Below, piece by piece: positions 52,234 through 63,781 of a stretch of DNA of 64,000 nucleotides (positions are counted from its first letter, which is position 1; every line of letters starts with the position of its first letter). The stretch is from Nodularia sp. LEGE 06071. Its GTDB lineage: Bacteria > Cyanobacteriota > Cyanobacteriia > Cyanobacteriales > Nostocaceae. Made by a program: the position numbers and the translations under genes. The stretch lies in NCBI RefSeq assembly GCF_015207755.1, contig NZ_JADEWH010000014.1, positions 62,001 through 126,000 on the forward strand, read 5' to 3'. The notes under the pieces were generated by a model. It had not been told where the DNA came from, searched no databases, and saw only the letters and a program-made list of their open reading frames with translations.

Positions 52234-54006
52234 TCATAGAGAAATTGTTCCACGTAGCATTGCAATACCAACAGCTAACATCCAGAAGCCAAAATCTACT
52301 ATGGCGTTGGCAGACTGTTGTTTTAAGGAATTACGACCAAGGGCTTGTGCTAATTCAGTTTGGCTGAAGGATTTCACGAGACTCAAGCCTAGAGATGCAC
52401 GGGAAATAGTTTTAGTATAAGCTGCATTCAGATAGGGAAGGTATTGTGACTTGCCGGCAACATAAGTTTTGAAGAAAGGTAAACTCAAAACATTCATGTA
52501 GTATCGTGCTTGGGAAGCATCGCCAACTAAATCTGTGGGTAATGATATTTGCTGGCTGGCGGGGTTTCCGTCACCAATGGTAGAAAAGTGGGTTCCACCT
52601 AAAAGCATAACGAGGTACTTTTGGGAAGTCGTCAACCAGGAAAAAGGTTGAATTTGCTCGTATAATGCGGGTGCTACAGTATCATCACTACTACCGATAA
52701 TCATTACAGGAGTTTTGATTTGGCTTAAACCAGCCGACCCAAAAATGGAGCTAGTAATGGGGTTAACTGCGATCGCCGCTTTGATTCTGTTATCCTGCAA
52801 GTTATACTCTGGACTGGATTTGGGATTCAAGGCTAAAGCACTGCATTGGAAGAGTAAAGACATATTCCAGGATTTTTGCAGCGCCTTTGGTGTACAGTCT
52901 TGTGCTAATTGGGGAAAGTTAATTTGAGCGCCAACCAAAGCTAAGGCTGTGTAACCTCCTAAAGATTGACCAAAGACTCCCACTTGTTGCAGATTTAGCT
53001 GACTCTCAAACCGGGAATCAGACTGGTTAATCTTTTCCAGTTGATTCAAGACATATTTGATATCCAAAGGTTGGTCGATAAATTCATCTGGTTCGATGAG
53101 TTGACTGGTTTGTTGATGCAATGATGTTTGCAATTGTTTCGCACTGCTACCCGGATGATTGGGAACCACTACGGCTAATCCGTGGGAAGCTAGATGTGTG
53201 GCTAAATATTCAAAGTTGCTGCTGTCTGTACCCAAACCATGAGAAATCACAATCACAGGTGCTGGACTCTGGACATGGGGAATGTAAACATCAGTCAGCA
53301 AGAGGCGATCGCGTTTGGAGTCAAAAAATCTCAGTGTGTGTTTTTGCGATTGAAACTTTCCCTGACTACGTAAATCTGCTAAGGGTAAAAAATTTCGCAG
53401 TTTGGGGATGGTAGCAGCTTCTAGATTAGACTGTTTTGTCACGGCGGCGATCGCGCCTTGAGTCTGATTAATGACTGTTTCTAGTTGTTTAGCTATGGTG
53501 AAGCTACGCCTTAAATCAATATGAATACTGCTATAGGGATATTTGCGTAACAGATTTAATAGTGTTAAACCGCCTGGTTCAGCAGAGGCGGAAATTAATG
53601 CTGACCTTAAAGCCTGAAATCTGCCTTGTGCTTGACCAGATTCGGGTTGAATCACTTGCGCCAAGCGATTTAGCAGAAATTCGCCTTCAGGTGTGTAGAG
53701 AAATTGAGAAACCACCACTGGACTCACTTTCACCGGTGTGAGTAAAATTCCCTGCAATTCTTGAGACTGTTTTGGTGGCAGATATTGCTGATAAAATGCT
53801 AATTCATGAGCAATTATGCCATCCTCGGCGTATTTTTCTAAAGCCGTGACTGAAATCGACGTTTCTATGGCGGAAAAGGTCGTATAAATTCGCTCGGCTG
53901 CAAGCATAGAAATATTAATTCCAAATGTTGACAGCAGTATTGCTAGAACCAGCCAGAGCGAATTTCTTCTGAGGGTGCTTGTCCAATTATCCAACAAACT
54001 ATTCAT
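52234..54006 (-). CDS. DUF1400 - alpha/beta hydrolase
   Basis: 590 residues. An N-terminal membrane helix or signal (LWLVLAILLSTFGINISMLAA) is followed by a DUF1400 region (residues about 38-165, AERIYTTFSAIETSISVTALEKYAEDG), a domain typical of cyanobacterial hydrolases. The alpha/beta hydrolase part has the oxyanion loop VISHGLGTDSSNF, nucleophile GQSLGGYTALA, acid in GSSDDTVAP and His in GGTHFST. It therefore looks like a catalytic periplasmic or membrane-bound esterase or lipase of unknown substrate. ATG 54006. No operon partner. Confidence 0.87.
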   Translation of the reverse strand: MNSLLDNWTSTLRRNSLWLVLAILLSTFGINISMLAAERIYTTFSAIETSISVTALEKYAEDGIIAHELAFYQQYLPPKQSQELQGILLTPVKVSPVVVSQFLYTPEGEFLLNRLAQVIQPESGQAQGRFQALRSALISASAEPGGLTLLNLLRKYPYSSIHIDLRRSFTIAKQLETVINQTQGAIAAVTKQSNLEAATIPKLRNFLPLADLRSQGKFQSQKHTLRFFDSKRDRLLLTDVYIPHVQSPAPVIVISHGLGTDSSNFEYLATHLASHGLAVVVPNHPGSSAKQLQTSLHQQTSQLIEPDEFIDQPLDIKYVLNQLEKINQSDSRFESQLNLQQVGVFGQSLGGYTALALVGAQINFPQLAQDCTPKALQKSWNMSLLFQCSALALNPKSSPEYNLQDNRIKAAIAVNPITSSIFGSAGLSQIKTPVMIIGSSDDTVAPALYEQIQPFSWLTTSQKYLVMLLGGTHFSTIGDGNPASQQISLPTDLVGDASQARYYMNVLSLPFFKTYVAGKSQYLPYLNAAYTKTISRASLGLSLVKSFSQTELAQALGRNSLKQQSANAIVDFGFWMLAVGIAMLRGTISL

Positions 54007-54589
54007 CGCTCAACTGTTTCGGTGATCTTGTTTCACTAGGCGTTGGCTGTAGTAGTTATTTAGACACCCTGGAAAATTAACTTAATATTATTTACCTTCG
54101 TTTTAGAGACTTTTCGGGATTTATCTTGATGACAAACTGAAACTTTAAATATGATTAACATACATAGGTAGAGCCAAGTTTCACTTTGTCAAAGATTCAC
54201 CATAGCAATTTCCATTCAAGTGAGGTATTAACAGTAATAATTAAACGCAGATGGACGCAGATAAACGCAGATAATTTTGTACTGTCTTAGACTAGGAAAT
54301 GCTATATCCCAATTTTACAGCAGATTTTATCTGAGTAGCTACTATGGGAGCATGATTTGGCTTGAGTGTACTTTGGCGAGCTTCAGTTACCGTGTAATTC
54401 ATTTACTTGTAAAGGGCTGTATCTGAAGTAACTGTGTATTCAACCGCAGTTTAATTATGTGCATATTCATCCAGGAATCGTATTAGTAATGTATCCAAAA
54501 CTTGTAGATTCTCATTTGTCACCCATTATGAAATGATAACAAATAAAAATTTTGCCCACCTCAGTATTTTAATGTAAATTTGAAGATAA
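54007..54589. other. Intergenic region with one dispersed repeat
   Basis: 583 bp. The segment 54221-54306 is a repeat also found inverted at 60473-60560. The rest is A+T-rich with no supported ORF, RNA gene or clear promoter. Confidence 0.5.
54221..54306 (+). repeat. Dispersed repeat with CGCAGAT units, copy A
   Basis: TGAGGTATT...GTAATAATTAAACGCAG continues through ACGCAGATAAACGCAGATAA and ends ACTAGGAAATGCTAT. The reverse complement lies at 60473-60560 with few differences. Confidence 0.8.
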
Positions 54590-55507
54590 TCAATTAGCTT
54601 TTCCCAACGTGATTGCTACTGAACCAGTTACGACTAAAGATGCGCCTAATATGCCAATTAAACTTAAGTGTTCTGTAGGAATTAGAGAAGGGGAGATTAC
54701 GGATACTAGGGCAATTGAAGTTAAAGTAATAATAGGAGCTAAAGCTAATACTGCACTTACTTTTGATGCTTCCCAATGTTCTAATGATTCGGCAAAAGCA
54801 CCATAGGCAATTAGAGTATTAAAAGCACAAAATAGCAAGATTCCTAAATGGAAACTATTCAATGTCAAAATGACTTGAGGTTGAGCAAATGGGGTGAATA
54901 ATAAAGCACATCCGCCGTAAATAATCAGCATGATGTTAGTGGAAGATAAAGATTGTAATAATTGCTTTTGGGACAAGGCATAAATAGCCCAAGCTGCGGC
55001 GCTGAAGACAATCAAACCACTACCGAAAACATAAGTAGTCTGGGCTGTAATTAAATTTTCGAGTTGTTCACGAAAAAATACAATATAACCAGAGATGAGT
55101 ATACTGACACCAATCCATTGACGCAGTGTATAACGTTCTTGAAAAATCACTAAACCACCGAAACTTAATAACAGGGGCGCTAATTGAATTAAAACTTCAG
55201 CGTTAGCGGGTGATGTTAAGGCTAGACCTTGCATAAATAGGAAGTAATTGAATGCTAAAAATAAAGTGGCGATCGCTAATAATTTCCCCGAACTAGAACG
55301 CAATTGTGGTAAGTTAGGTAATTTACCCCGCATTCCTAAAAACGCAGCTAGTAGCGCAAATGACACCAAAAAGCGAAACCAAATAATCGTATAGACATCA
55401 ATAACTTGTAAACTTACTGCCAGCGCAATCGGTAAAATTCCCCACAAAAAAACCGTCAACAGCGATAATGCTAAACCCAAACGCCAGCGACCGGAACTAT
55501 GATGCAT
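54590..55507 (-). CDS. EamA-type (DMT family) transporter
   Basis: 305 residues with ten membrane helices formed by two EamA repeats (LGLALSLLTVFLWGILPIALAVSL at the start; GLIVFSAAAWAIYALSQKQLL opening the second half). The TSPANAEVLIQLAPLLLSFGG segment is typical. Members export amino acids or other metabolites; nothing here gives the substrate. ATG 55507 lies right after a TAATTCG heptamer tract. An Eis-like gene lies upstream on the same strand, 71 bp away, so the two could be co-transcribed. Confidence 0.88.
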   Translation of the reverse strand: MHHSSGRWRLGLALSLLTVFLWGILPIALAVSLQVIDVYTIIWFRFLVSFALLAAFLGMRGKLPNLPQLRSSSGKLLAIATLFLAFNYFLFMQGLALTSPANAEVLIQLAPLLLSFGGLVIFQERYTLRQWIGVSILISGYIVFFREQLENLITAQTTYVFGSGLIVFSAAAWAIYALSQKQLLQSLSSTNIMLIIYGGCALLFTPFAQPQVILTLNSFHLGILLFCAFNTLIAYGAFAESLEHWEASKVSAVLALAPIITLTSIALVSVISPSLIPTEHLSLIGILGASLVVTGSVAITLGKAN

Positions 55508-55575
55508 AATTTGTAATTCGTAATTCGTAATTCGTAATGGGCTAACGCCCCGCTCCGCTAACGTAATTCGTAATA
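55508..55575. repeat. STRR heptamers and GCTAACG palindrome between eis-like and eamA genes
   Basis: Three TAATTCG units (55513-55536), the palindromic GGGCTAACGCCCCGCTCCGC at 55538-55557, then one more unit. Confidence 0.7.
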
Positions 55576-55578
55576 ATA

Positions 55579-56760
55579 TTAGAAGAAATCAACCATCCCA
55601 GGAGAGGGGGCGGCAAATATTTGTGTGGCTGCTAATAGAGATGTTTCTGTAGCATGGAGTTTTCCTGTTAGCTGTAATTGTTGGGGAGTAAAAAGGCTGG
55701 TATATAGAGGTGCTAATCCGCCAATGTCTAACTGCAACTCACCTTTGCCGCCTTTGGTAACTTCACCACGTCCATCAGCCACAGATAAGATAAATTTACC
55801 ATTATTGGCAGTTAGCAACTCATCTTTAACTTGCAGGTGTAGTTCAGCTGAGACTCCTGGTGGATAACCCCGCATTTCTAAGGCTTTGACCAAATTTGTT
55901 ATCCGCAGCATCCAGCGGTCATTACGGGTAATTTTGGCAGTTTGCTCTGGTAGCAGCAATGTCAGAGAATCAACTACAGCACTCTTCCATTGCACCTGGT
56001 CAATTTGGGAGCGATGATTGGCAATAAAAGCCCAAAAAGTTTTTACAGATGCATTTGTGAGCATTGTCCAATCTCTCACCCGTAACATTGTGCCATTCTG
56101 AGTGCGTTCTTGAGTACAGATGATGTAGCCTTGGGGTTGGTCTTGGTCACCAATCAAATAACCATAAACTGTTTCTTGACCATCTGGTTGAGTTAATCCT
56201 TGCCAAATTGCTGAATGTCGGTTCAAATAACCATGAGTGAGTTTTGCTTGCTGCTGATATAAGTCGTGAAATATGAGATGATTTTTTGGATCTACAGGTT
56301 GTAAAAGTAAAGATGGTTCTTTTACCTGGATGTTGTCAGTAGAAATTTCCCAAGTGCAATAACTTCCCGCTTGTTCGTATCCAGCTTTGCGATAAAGACG
56401 TTGAGTTGCGGGATAAAGCACCGAAATCGGAACTTCCTGCTGTTCAAGCTCCTGAAGAGTATTTTTGATTAATGCGATCGCAGCGCCACTGCCACGATAT
56501 TCTGGAGCAATACCCACCGCAGCGATTCCAGTCATCGGGACACACTGACCATACCACCACTGACCCATCGGGATAATTCCTAGTCCACCGACAACTTGCT
56601 GGTCTTGATGGATAACGCGAAACTTCTCCACACCAAGGCGCTTCATGTAGATTTCGCTATCACCAGAAGACATGATAAAACATTGCTCAAGGATAGATCC
56701 CAGTTGCTGAATATCCTCTATATGGGTAAGAGTGCTGTATTTAAATTTAGGTATGTTCAT
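55579..56760 (-). CDS. Eis-like GNAT acetyltransferase with sterol-carrier-type C-terminus
   Basis: 393 residues. The N-terminal GNAT domain carries the acetyl-CoA loop VGIAPEYRGSGAAIALIKNTL (Q/R-x-x-G-x-G/A type). A second GNAT-like domain spans about 150-280 and a C-terminal SCP2-like domain (QLQLTGKLHATETSLLAATQIF) closes the protein; this three-domain layout is that of Eis proteins. The end VDFF provides the C-terminal carboxylate used in catalysis in that family. Known Eis enzymes acetylate amines on aminoglycosides or peptides; the cyanobacterial substrate is unknown. ATG 56760. Confidence 0.85.
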   Translation of the reverse strand: MNIPKFKYSTLTHIEDIQQLGSILEQCFIMSSGDSEIYMKRLGVEKFRVIHQDQQVVGGLGIIPMGQWWYGQCVPMTGIAAVGIAPEYRGSGAAIALIKNTLQELEQQEVPISVLYPATQRLYRKAGYEQAGSYCTWEISTDNIQVKEPSLLLQPVDPKNHLIFHDLYQQQAKLTHGYLNRHSAIWQGLTQPDGQETVYGYLIGDQDQPQGYIICTQERTQNGTMLRVRDWTMLTNASVKTFWAFIANHRSQIDQVQWKSAVVDSLTLLLPEQTAKITRNDRWMLRITNLVKALEMRGYPPGVSAELHLQVKDELLTANNGKFILSVADGRGEVTKGGKGELQLDIGGLAPLYTSLFTPQQLQLTGKLHATETSLLAATQIFAAPSPGMVDFF

Positions 56761-56947
56761 CTATGTTCATCTGTGGTTAATTAAATATTCCCTTATACAG
56801 CACATCTCATCTGAATGAGGTACACAAGGGCGGGCAAAGATGCCCACCCCACAAGATTTATAATATTAGAATGTGTAGTTCATTTACTTGCAACGTACAT
56901 ACAGACGCGATATCTTCTCTCCGCGTCCTCTGCGCCTCTGCGGTTCG

Positions 56948-58999
<2,052 letters not shown>

Positions 59000-59189
59000 T
59001 TACCTAGCAGATAGACAGACTTGATTTTCCCAGATTACTCGCTTTTATGCGAGTCGGGCTTCTATCAGCAGAATTAAAATTTACAATTGCAATAGAAGCT
59101 GAAGAAACCTACTTTAATTTTACTAGCTTATTCCTCATATTTCTTCTCTTGCGTCTCTGCGCCTCTGCGTGAGAAAAAAATTCATGTAA

Positions 59190-60302
59190 CTATTGATTTG
59201 GTGAATTGTATTTAGCTTTTAACTCTTCTAACTCTTTATCTTCTGAGATGTTATTAGCAGGCGGAGAAATTGGTTTTGGTGGTTGTGCGGGATTTGCTTG
59301 AGGTTTACCACCACCCAAAAAATGAGTTTTCAATTCTTCCAGTTCCAAATCAGGTTGACTAGAAGATTTACTCACAAAAGTAGGTGTTGATTTAGGTTTT
59401 GCGGTGGGCGCTGGAGTGGCGACTGCTGGCGATTGATTTAAATCTTTGAGGACTGCATCTGCTGTTTGATAACGGCGAACAGGGATACTGACTAGCATCT
59501 TTTCCAGGATGCGATTTAACCCAGGACTGAGGGGAGTTTGGAGGAGTTGCTGCCAAATCCAAGTATCATGATTAATATCATAGGAATCGAAAGGCGATCG
59601 CGCAGTTAATAAACGAATACAAGTAGCGCCTAAACTATAGATATCGCTGGCAAAAATCGCCCTACCCCTCATTTGTTCCGGGGCGACATATTCCGGAGTC
59701 CCAATACTTGTGCCTGTTTGATTTAAAGCCGTGCCAGTGGTAGACTTGGAAGCACCAAAATCGACCAAGACTAATTTAGCATGGCGATCGCGTAAAATAT
59801 TTTCCGGCTTAATATCCCGATGAATCACACCTCTAGAATGGCAAAATTGTAACACCGGCAATAAATCATTCAGTAATTGCCATATCTGCGCTTCATTAAA
59901 AGCCCCATTTTGCGCCAATTCCTCAGCTAAATTCTGCCCATCGATAAATTCCTGTACCAGATACTGTCTGTCATCTTGGGTAAAATACGCCAGAAGTGCA
60001 GGAATTTGGGGATGTTGTCCCAAATCATCTAACTGCACAGCTTCTAGAGTAAATAACTCCACAGCCTTCTGCACAGAGTTAGTACCTTGGGCTTGGGGGT
60101 AAAATTGCTTAATCACGCAGGGCGGTTTAGAAGGTTTATCCTCATCCACCGCCAAAAAGGTTTTACCAAAACCACCTTGTCCGATAGGTTTAATGGCGCG
60201 GTAGCGTTCTTTCAGCAGTAACTTGGAACCACAACTCAAGCAAAACTTGACATCATCAGCATTTTCCGGCTGGGGACAATGGGAATTTAGGCAATAACTC
60301 AT
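59190..60302 (-). CDS. Ser/Thr protein kinase with N-terminal zinc ribbon
   Basis: 370 residues. Four Cys near the N-terminus (C4, C9, C21, C24 in MSYCLNSHCPQ ... FCLSCGSKL) form a zinc ribbon. The kinase domain follows at once: IGQGGFGKTFLA (Gly loop), CVIKQFY (Lys), CHSRGVIHRDIKPENIL (catalytic loop), LVDFGAS (DFG) and GTPEYVAPEQMRG (APE). After residue about 290 the sequence is Pro/Lys/Ser-rich with two short repeats (LEELKTHFL, LEELKAKYN). No membrane helix is present, so it is cytosolic. This family is abundant in filamentous cyanobacteria; targets are unknown. Confidence 0.92.
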   Translation of the reverse strand: MSYCLNSHCPQPENADDVKFCLSCGSKLLLKERYRAIKPIGQGGFGKTFLAVDEDKPSKPPCVIKQFYPQAQGTNSVQKAVELFTLEAVQLDDLGQHPQIPALLAYFTQDDRQYLVQEFIDGQNLAEELAQNGAFNEAQIWQLLNDLLPVLQFCHSRGVIHRDIKPENILRDRHAKLVLVDFGASKSTTGTALNQTGTSIGTPEYVAPEQMRGRAIFASDIYSLGATCIRLLTARSPFDSYDINHDTWIWQQLLQTPLSPGLNRILEKMLVSIPVRRYQTADAVLKDLNQSPAVATPAPTAKPKSTPTFVSKSSSQPDLELEELKTHFLGGGKPQANPAQPPKPISPPANNISEDKELEELKAKYNSPNQ

Positions 60303-60472
60303 GGAAGTTTAGCACTCTTACTATCTTTATTCTGCCTTGTCTGAGGCATAAGGGTGATGATATGGGTTAATTATCTGGCGTTGCTGATTTTAAATATGAA
60401 TTAGGTTCGCGCAAAGGCGCATTCGTTGAAAACGTTCCCGTAGGGTAGGCGCAAAGGTAGGAAGAAAAAAAA

Positions 60473-60560
60473 GGTATAGCATTTCCTAGTCTAGTAAAGT
60501 AAAAAATTATCTGCGTTTATCTGCGTCCATCTGCGTTTAATTATTACTGCTTGTACCTCA
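60473..60560 (-). repeat. Dispersed repeat with CGCAGAT units, copy B
   Basis: Reverse complement of 54221-54306, with ATAGCATTTCCTAGTCTAG at its left and TTGTACCTCA at its right. Confidence 0.8.
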
Positions 60561-60570
60561 CGTCAATTAT

Positions 60571-60681
60571 CTAGTACAAGTTGGCGTAAATAAACAGACC
60601 ATTCAAAATCCATGAAAAGCCCATTTTATAAGCTTTTTGACTTTTGACTTTTGACTTTTAACTTCCGCCTTGCGGTACTAG
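60571..60681 (-). repeat. CTAGTAC-ended miniature element, copy 2
   Basis: 111 bp with the same ends as 38109-38219 but inverted; only a few base differences and one fewer AAAAGTC-type match. It sits between another repeat and the CRISPR leader. Confidence 0.85.
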
Positions 60682-60779
60682 GTTCAGACTGTAATCTAGT
60701 CCTTATCGCCTAAATAGTTGCAGAAGACAACTTGACAATTTCAGGTAATATATTTTACATTTTATCAGGTGAGTTAAAA

Positions 60780-60975
60780 CTCATCGACACCACTCCCCCG
60801 AACCTTGAAAACCGCATAATTTCGTTAACTGGTGTCGATTGCTTGCACAGTAAGCTTTCCAGCCTGTAAAGTTCACGAGTTATTGAGAATTTTTTGGGAG
60901 TTATTGACACTGCAAAAACTGGTGTCGATTCGGGTATCTCAAACCCTCTCCTAGCAAGGCTTCCAGAAGTGAACT
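60780..60975 (+). promoter_or_regulatory. Putative CRISPR leader
   Basis: About 200 bp directly before the first repeat. Internal motifs recur: AACTGGTGTCGATT at 60827-60840 and 60917-60930 (90 bp apart), its inverted core TCGACACCA at 60784-60792, and GAGTTATTGA at 60877-60886 and 60898-60907. The leader side is inferred from the degenerate last repeat at the other end and from the GGAAAC 3' end of the repeat. Confidence 0.5.
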
Positions 60976-62465
60976 CTTTCCATAACCTCTTCCCCTAACG
61001 GGGATGGAAACGCTAACACTTCTGGCGCCATACCTGAAGGATTTACATAATCTTTCCATAACCTCTTCCCCTAACGGGGATGGAAACAGTTGATTACCTT
61101 GGGTTTCCATATTTGGAGTAATTCTTTCCATAACCTCTTCCCCTAACGGGGATGGAAACACAATCACTACACTTGTAAGTATATATAGTCATGTTACTTT
61201 CCATAACCTCTTCCCCTAACGGGGATGGAAACTTTCTGTTAAGACTCATAGGTACACCTTCTTTCTTTCCATAACCTCTTCCCCTAACGGGGATGGAAAC
61301 TTTAAAGCTCCTTGAGGAACGACTTCTCTTCCTCCACTTTCCATAACCTCTTCCCCTAACGGGGATGGAAACTTTCTCGACCTCCTGAATTGTCTTCAAC
61401 CAGTGATTGTCTTTCCATAACCTCTTCCCCTAACGGGGATGGAAACCATTCTTTTACGCTGATTGTCATCTCTAAATACTGACATCTTTCCATAACCTCT
61501 TCCCCTAACGGGGATGGAAACGTTGTTACTCACTGGATTTAATAAATTAATCAGATGCTTTCCATAACCTCTTCCCCTAACGGGGATGGAAACGTTTCGG
61601 TTTTGTCTACCCATGGATAATTACCTTTTGTCTTTCCATAACCTCTTCCCCTAACGGGGATGGAAACTTTGGAGGCAATGACTTAACCAGCTCCACCGTA
61701 TCGACTTTCCATAAACTCTTCCCCTAACGGGGATGGAAACGAAAGTGTGAATTTCCCAGGTTCCACCGGATGACTTTCCATAAACTCTTCCCCTAACGGG
61801 GATGGAAACCACCTTCGGTGCTAGTTTGTTTGGGAAATGGAAACCTTTCCATAAACTCTTCCCCTAACGGGGATGGAAACACTATCGAACTTCATTCCAA
61901 ATTCAATGTTACGAAACTCTTTCCATAAACTCTTCCCCTAACGGGGATGGAAACTACAACTGCAAGTTATATATCTTTTACCCAGGTCAAACTTTCCATA
62001 AACTCTTCCCCTAACGGGGATGGAAACGTTTCTACCAAAACACCAACATTTCCTTTTACGATGCTTTCCATAAACTCTTCCCCTAACGGGGATGGAAACT
62101 GTAGGCGAGTCTTGCCATTCAAAGAACTGGCGTTTCTTCTTTCCATAAACTCTTCCCCTAACGGGGATGGAAACACATTGTTTCCTTTCAGGCTGGGGTG
62201 GGGTTCACTTTCCATAAACTCTTCCCCTAACGGGGATGGAAACACTAAGAAGAATAGCTCTTCAACTCTTTCAGGCGAACCTTTCCATAAACTCTTCCCC
62301 TAACGGGGATGGAAACGCGTTTCCACCAGTTGCAACCGCTTTGTTAGCGATTTCGCTTTCCATAACCTCTTCCCCTAACGGGGATGGAAACTTGCAAACT
62401 GCGACGGTTGGGCAGTGGGCGTACGCCAACTTTCCATAACCTCTTCCCCTAACGGGGACGGAAAC
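60976..62465 (+). CRISPR. CRISPR array, 21 repeats of 36 nt and 20 spacers
   Basis: Repeats start CTTTCCATAA and end GGGGATGGAAAC, with an internal CCCC/GGGG hairpin (CCCCTAACGGGG). Starts are at 60976, 61052, 61124, 61197, 61265, 61337, 61411, 61486, 61558, 61632, 61705, 61774, 61845, 61919, 61992, 62064, 62139, 62208, 62281, 62356 and 62430. Spacers are 32-40 nt and all differ. Position 11 is C in repeats 1-10, A in 11-19, and C again in 20-21; repeat 21 also has T to C (GGGGACGG). Transcription is predicted on the plus strand. No cas gene lies in the window, so a type cannot be assigned; the repeat resembles those used by type I-D or III systems in cyanobacteria. Confidence 0.97.
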
Positions 62466-62539
62466 TGTGAGAAATCCGGGTATAAACCGAACTTTAGTTA
62501 TCATAGAAGTCGGGAATATTGAACCCACCAAAACTAACC

Positions 62540-63115
62540 ATGACTCAACTAAAAACCAAACTCACTCTCGACGAATTTCTTGCACTTCCCGAAAGTGAAC
62601 TTGCTTATGAGTTTGTTGACGGTGAAGCTGTACCGAAATATAAAAATGAGCAAATGTCTCCTAAATTTTTTCATGGCGCAACCACAGGAGCATTATTTAT
62701 CCTATTATCCACATGGGCGCAAGAAAAAGGTCGCGTTGTCGTGGAATGGGGGATAAAATTAACAAGAAATCAAGAAAATTGGATACCTGTCCCTGATTTA
62801 ACATACATTTCTTATAACCGTCTTCCTGCTGACTGGCTTAAAGATGAAGCTTGTCCTGTTATACCAGAATTAGTTATCGAAATTATTTCTCCTGGTCAAA
62901 CTTTTGGAGACATGATCGAAAAAGCTACTGATTATCTTCAAGCTGGGATTTCTCTAGTTTGGATAGTAGATACAATATCTCAAACTATCACTCTGTTTAC
63001 AGCATCTTCTCTTCCTCTCACATTTCGAGATAATCAAATCATTAGTCATGAAGCATTACCAGAATTAGAAATTACTCCCCATACTATCTTTCAACGTGCT
63101 GGTTTAATACGTTAG
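62540..63115 (+). CDS. Uma2-family (DUF820) putative endonuclease
   Basis: 191 residues from ATG 62540 (MTQLKTKLTLDEFLALPE); an in-frame upstream codon at 62519 is unlikely. The typical Uma2 layout is visible: YEFVDGEAV near the start, VPDLTYISYNR, then IPELVIEIISPGQTFGDMIEKATDYLQAGISLVWIVD, which supplies the Asp, Glu and Lys-like residues of a PD-(D/E)xK fold. Cyanobacteria have dozens of these genes with unknown biology. It begins 75 bp after the last CRISPR repeat but is not a known cas gene. Confidence 0.88.
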   Translation: MTQLKTKLTLDEFLALPESELAYEFVDGEAVPKYKNEQMSPKFFHGATTGALFILLSTWAQEKGRVVVEWGIKLTRNQENWIPVPDLTYISYNRLPADWLKDEACPVIPELVIEIISPGQTFGDMIEKATDYLQAGISLVWIVDTISQTITLFTASSLPLTFRDNQIISHEALPELEITPHTIFQRAGLIR

Positions 63116-63466
63116 TTTTCGGCTTTTTCGCTTTCATATACAAAATTTATTTATTTCACAGTCTCCCCGATTCTGTCATTATAAATATCTTCCTCTGGGT
63201 CGTTCCATTCCTGAAATCCAGTTTCTGCCAGTTGCATCATTGTCACGGTTTCCAGCCACGTAGGGTGTGTTAGCGGTAGCGTAACGCACCAAAGCTTTAA
63301 TGATGGTGCGTTACGGATTTCATCCTAACGCACCCTACAATATTTAATTTTTTCATAAATCAAACCGGATTCCTATAGAGTTTTTGTCATCATGAATAAT
63401 CCTGATTTTGAGGTAATTTAAATGTTTGCTGATCAGCAAATAGTTTATAGAGATGAACCTTCAGCC
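63116..63466. other. Intergenic region with a GGTGCGTTA repeat
   Basis: 351 bp. The palindromic repeat at 63256-63344 is the only clear feature. Confidence 0.5.
63256..63344. repeat. GTAGGGTG...CACCCTAC palindromic dispersed repeat
   Basis: Outer arms GTAGGGTGTGTTAGCGG and CTAACGCACCCTAC, inner arms GTAACGCACCA and TGGTGCGTTAC, so the whole can fold into one hairpin. This is a very common cyanobacterial intergenic repeat; a partial copy lies at 48199-48236. Confidence 0.8.
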
Positions 63467-63781
63467 TCATGATTTATCTCTGACCTCTAGTTTAAATCCC
63501 AAAGCATCTAATAAACCTACCAAACTGTATATTTCAGCCCCACTACTCTTTAACAGCATCTGATTTAATTCTTCCCACTTCAGTTTTGCTTGTGCAGAAA
63601 GATTGTTCATCTTCAACTGTGCATCAATGACATCTTTTAAGGCTGAGGTTAACAGTCCAGTCTCAGGATTTTCTGCTTCTAATATTGCCTCAATATAAGC
63701 AGCCGCCTCTTCAGGGTCTTGAAGAGATTCAATTAAATAGTCCTGGTAGCTATCACTGGTCGGCATTTTCACTTTCTTCAT
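63467..63781 (-). CDS. Antitoxin of a RelE-type toxin-antitoxin pair
   Basis: 104 residues from ATG 63781 (MKKVKMPTSDSYQDYLIES); ATG 63766 is also possible. The N-terminal SYQDYLIESLQDPEEAAAYIEAILEAENPETGLLTSALKDVI is a hallmark of addiction-module antidote proteins paired with RelE/HigB-like toxins. The usual C-terminal Xre-type HTH is poorly preserved: residues after 60 (NLSAQAKLKWEELNQMLLKSSGAEIYSLVGLLDALGFKLEV) keep only its last part. It overlaps the toxin gene by 14-29 bp, which indicates translational coupling. Confidence 0.82.
   Translation of the reverse strand: MKKVKMPTSDSYQDYLIESLQDPEEAAAYIEAILEAENPETGLLTSALKDVIDAQLKMNNLSAQAKLKWEELNQMLLKSSGAEIYSLVGLLDALGFKLEVRDKS

Larger units (their letters stand above)
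60303..60975. other. Repeat-rich region and CRISPR leader
   Basis: 673 bp without a protein gene. From left to right it holds a short GCGCAAAGGCGC-type repeat (60413-60465), the dispersed repeat copy B (60473-60560), the CTAGTAC miniature element (60571-60681) and the putative CRISPR leader. Confidence 0.7.

Noticed and set aside
60901-61614. Three minus-strand ORFs of 72-101 aa with repeated SIPVRGRGYGK or FPSPLGEEVME segments
   Set aside because: They are read through CRISPR repeats and spacers; the repeated peptides are the translated repeat.
61947-62531. ORFs with repeated LSINSSPNGDGN segments on both strands
   Set aside because: These are again translations of the CRISPR repeat unit.
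62540-63115. Uma2 protein as a cas gene of the array
   Set aside because: The family is spread in dozens of copies over cyanobacterial genomes; adjacency to the array is not evidence of function.
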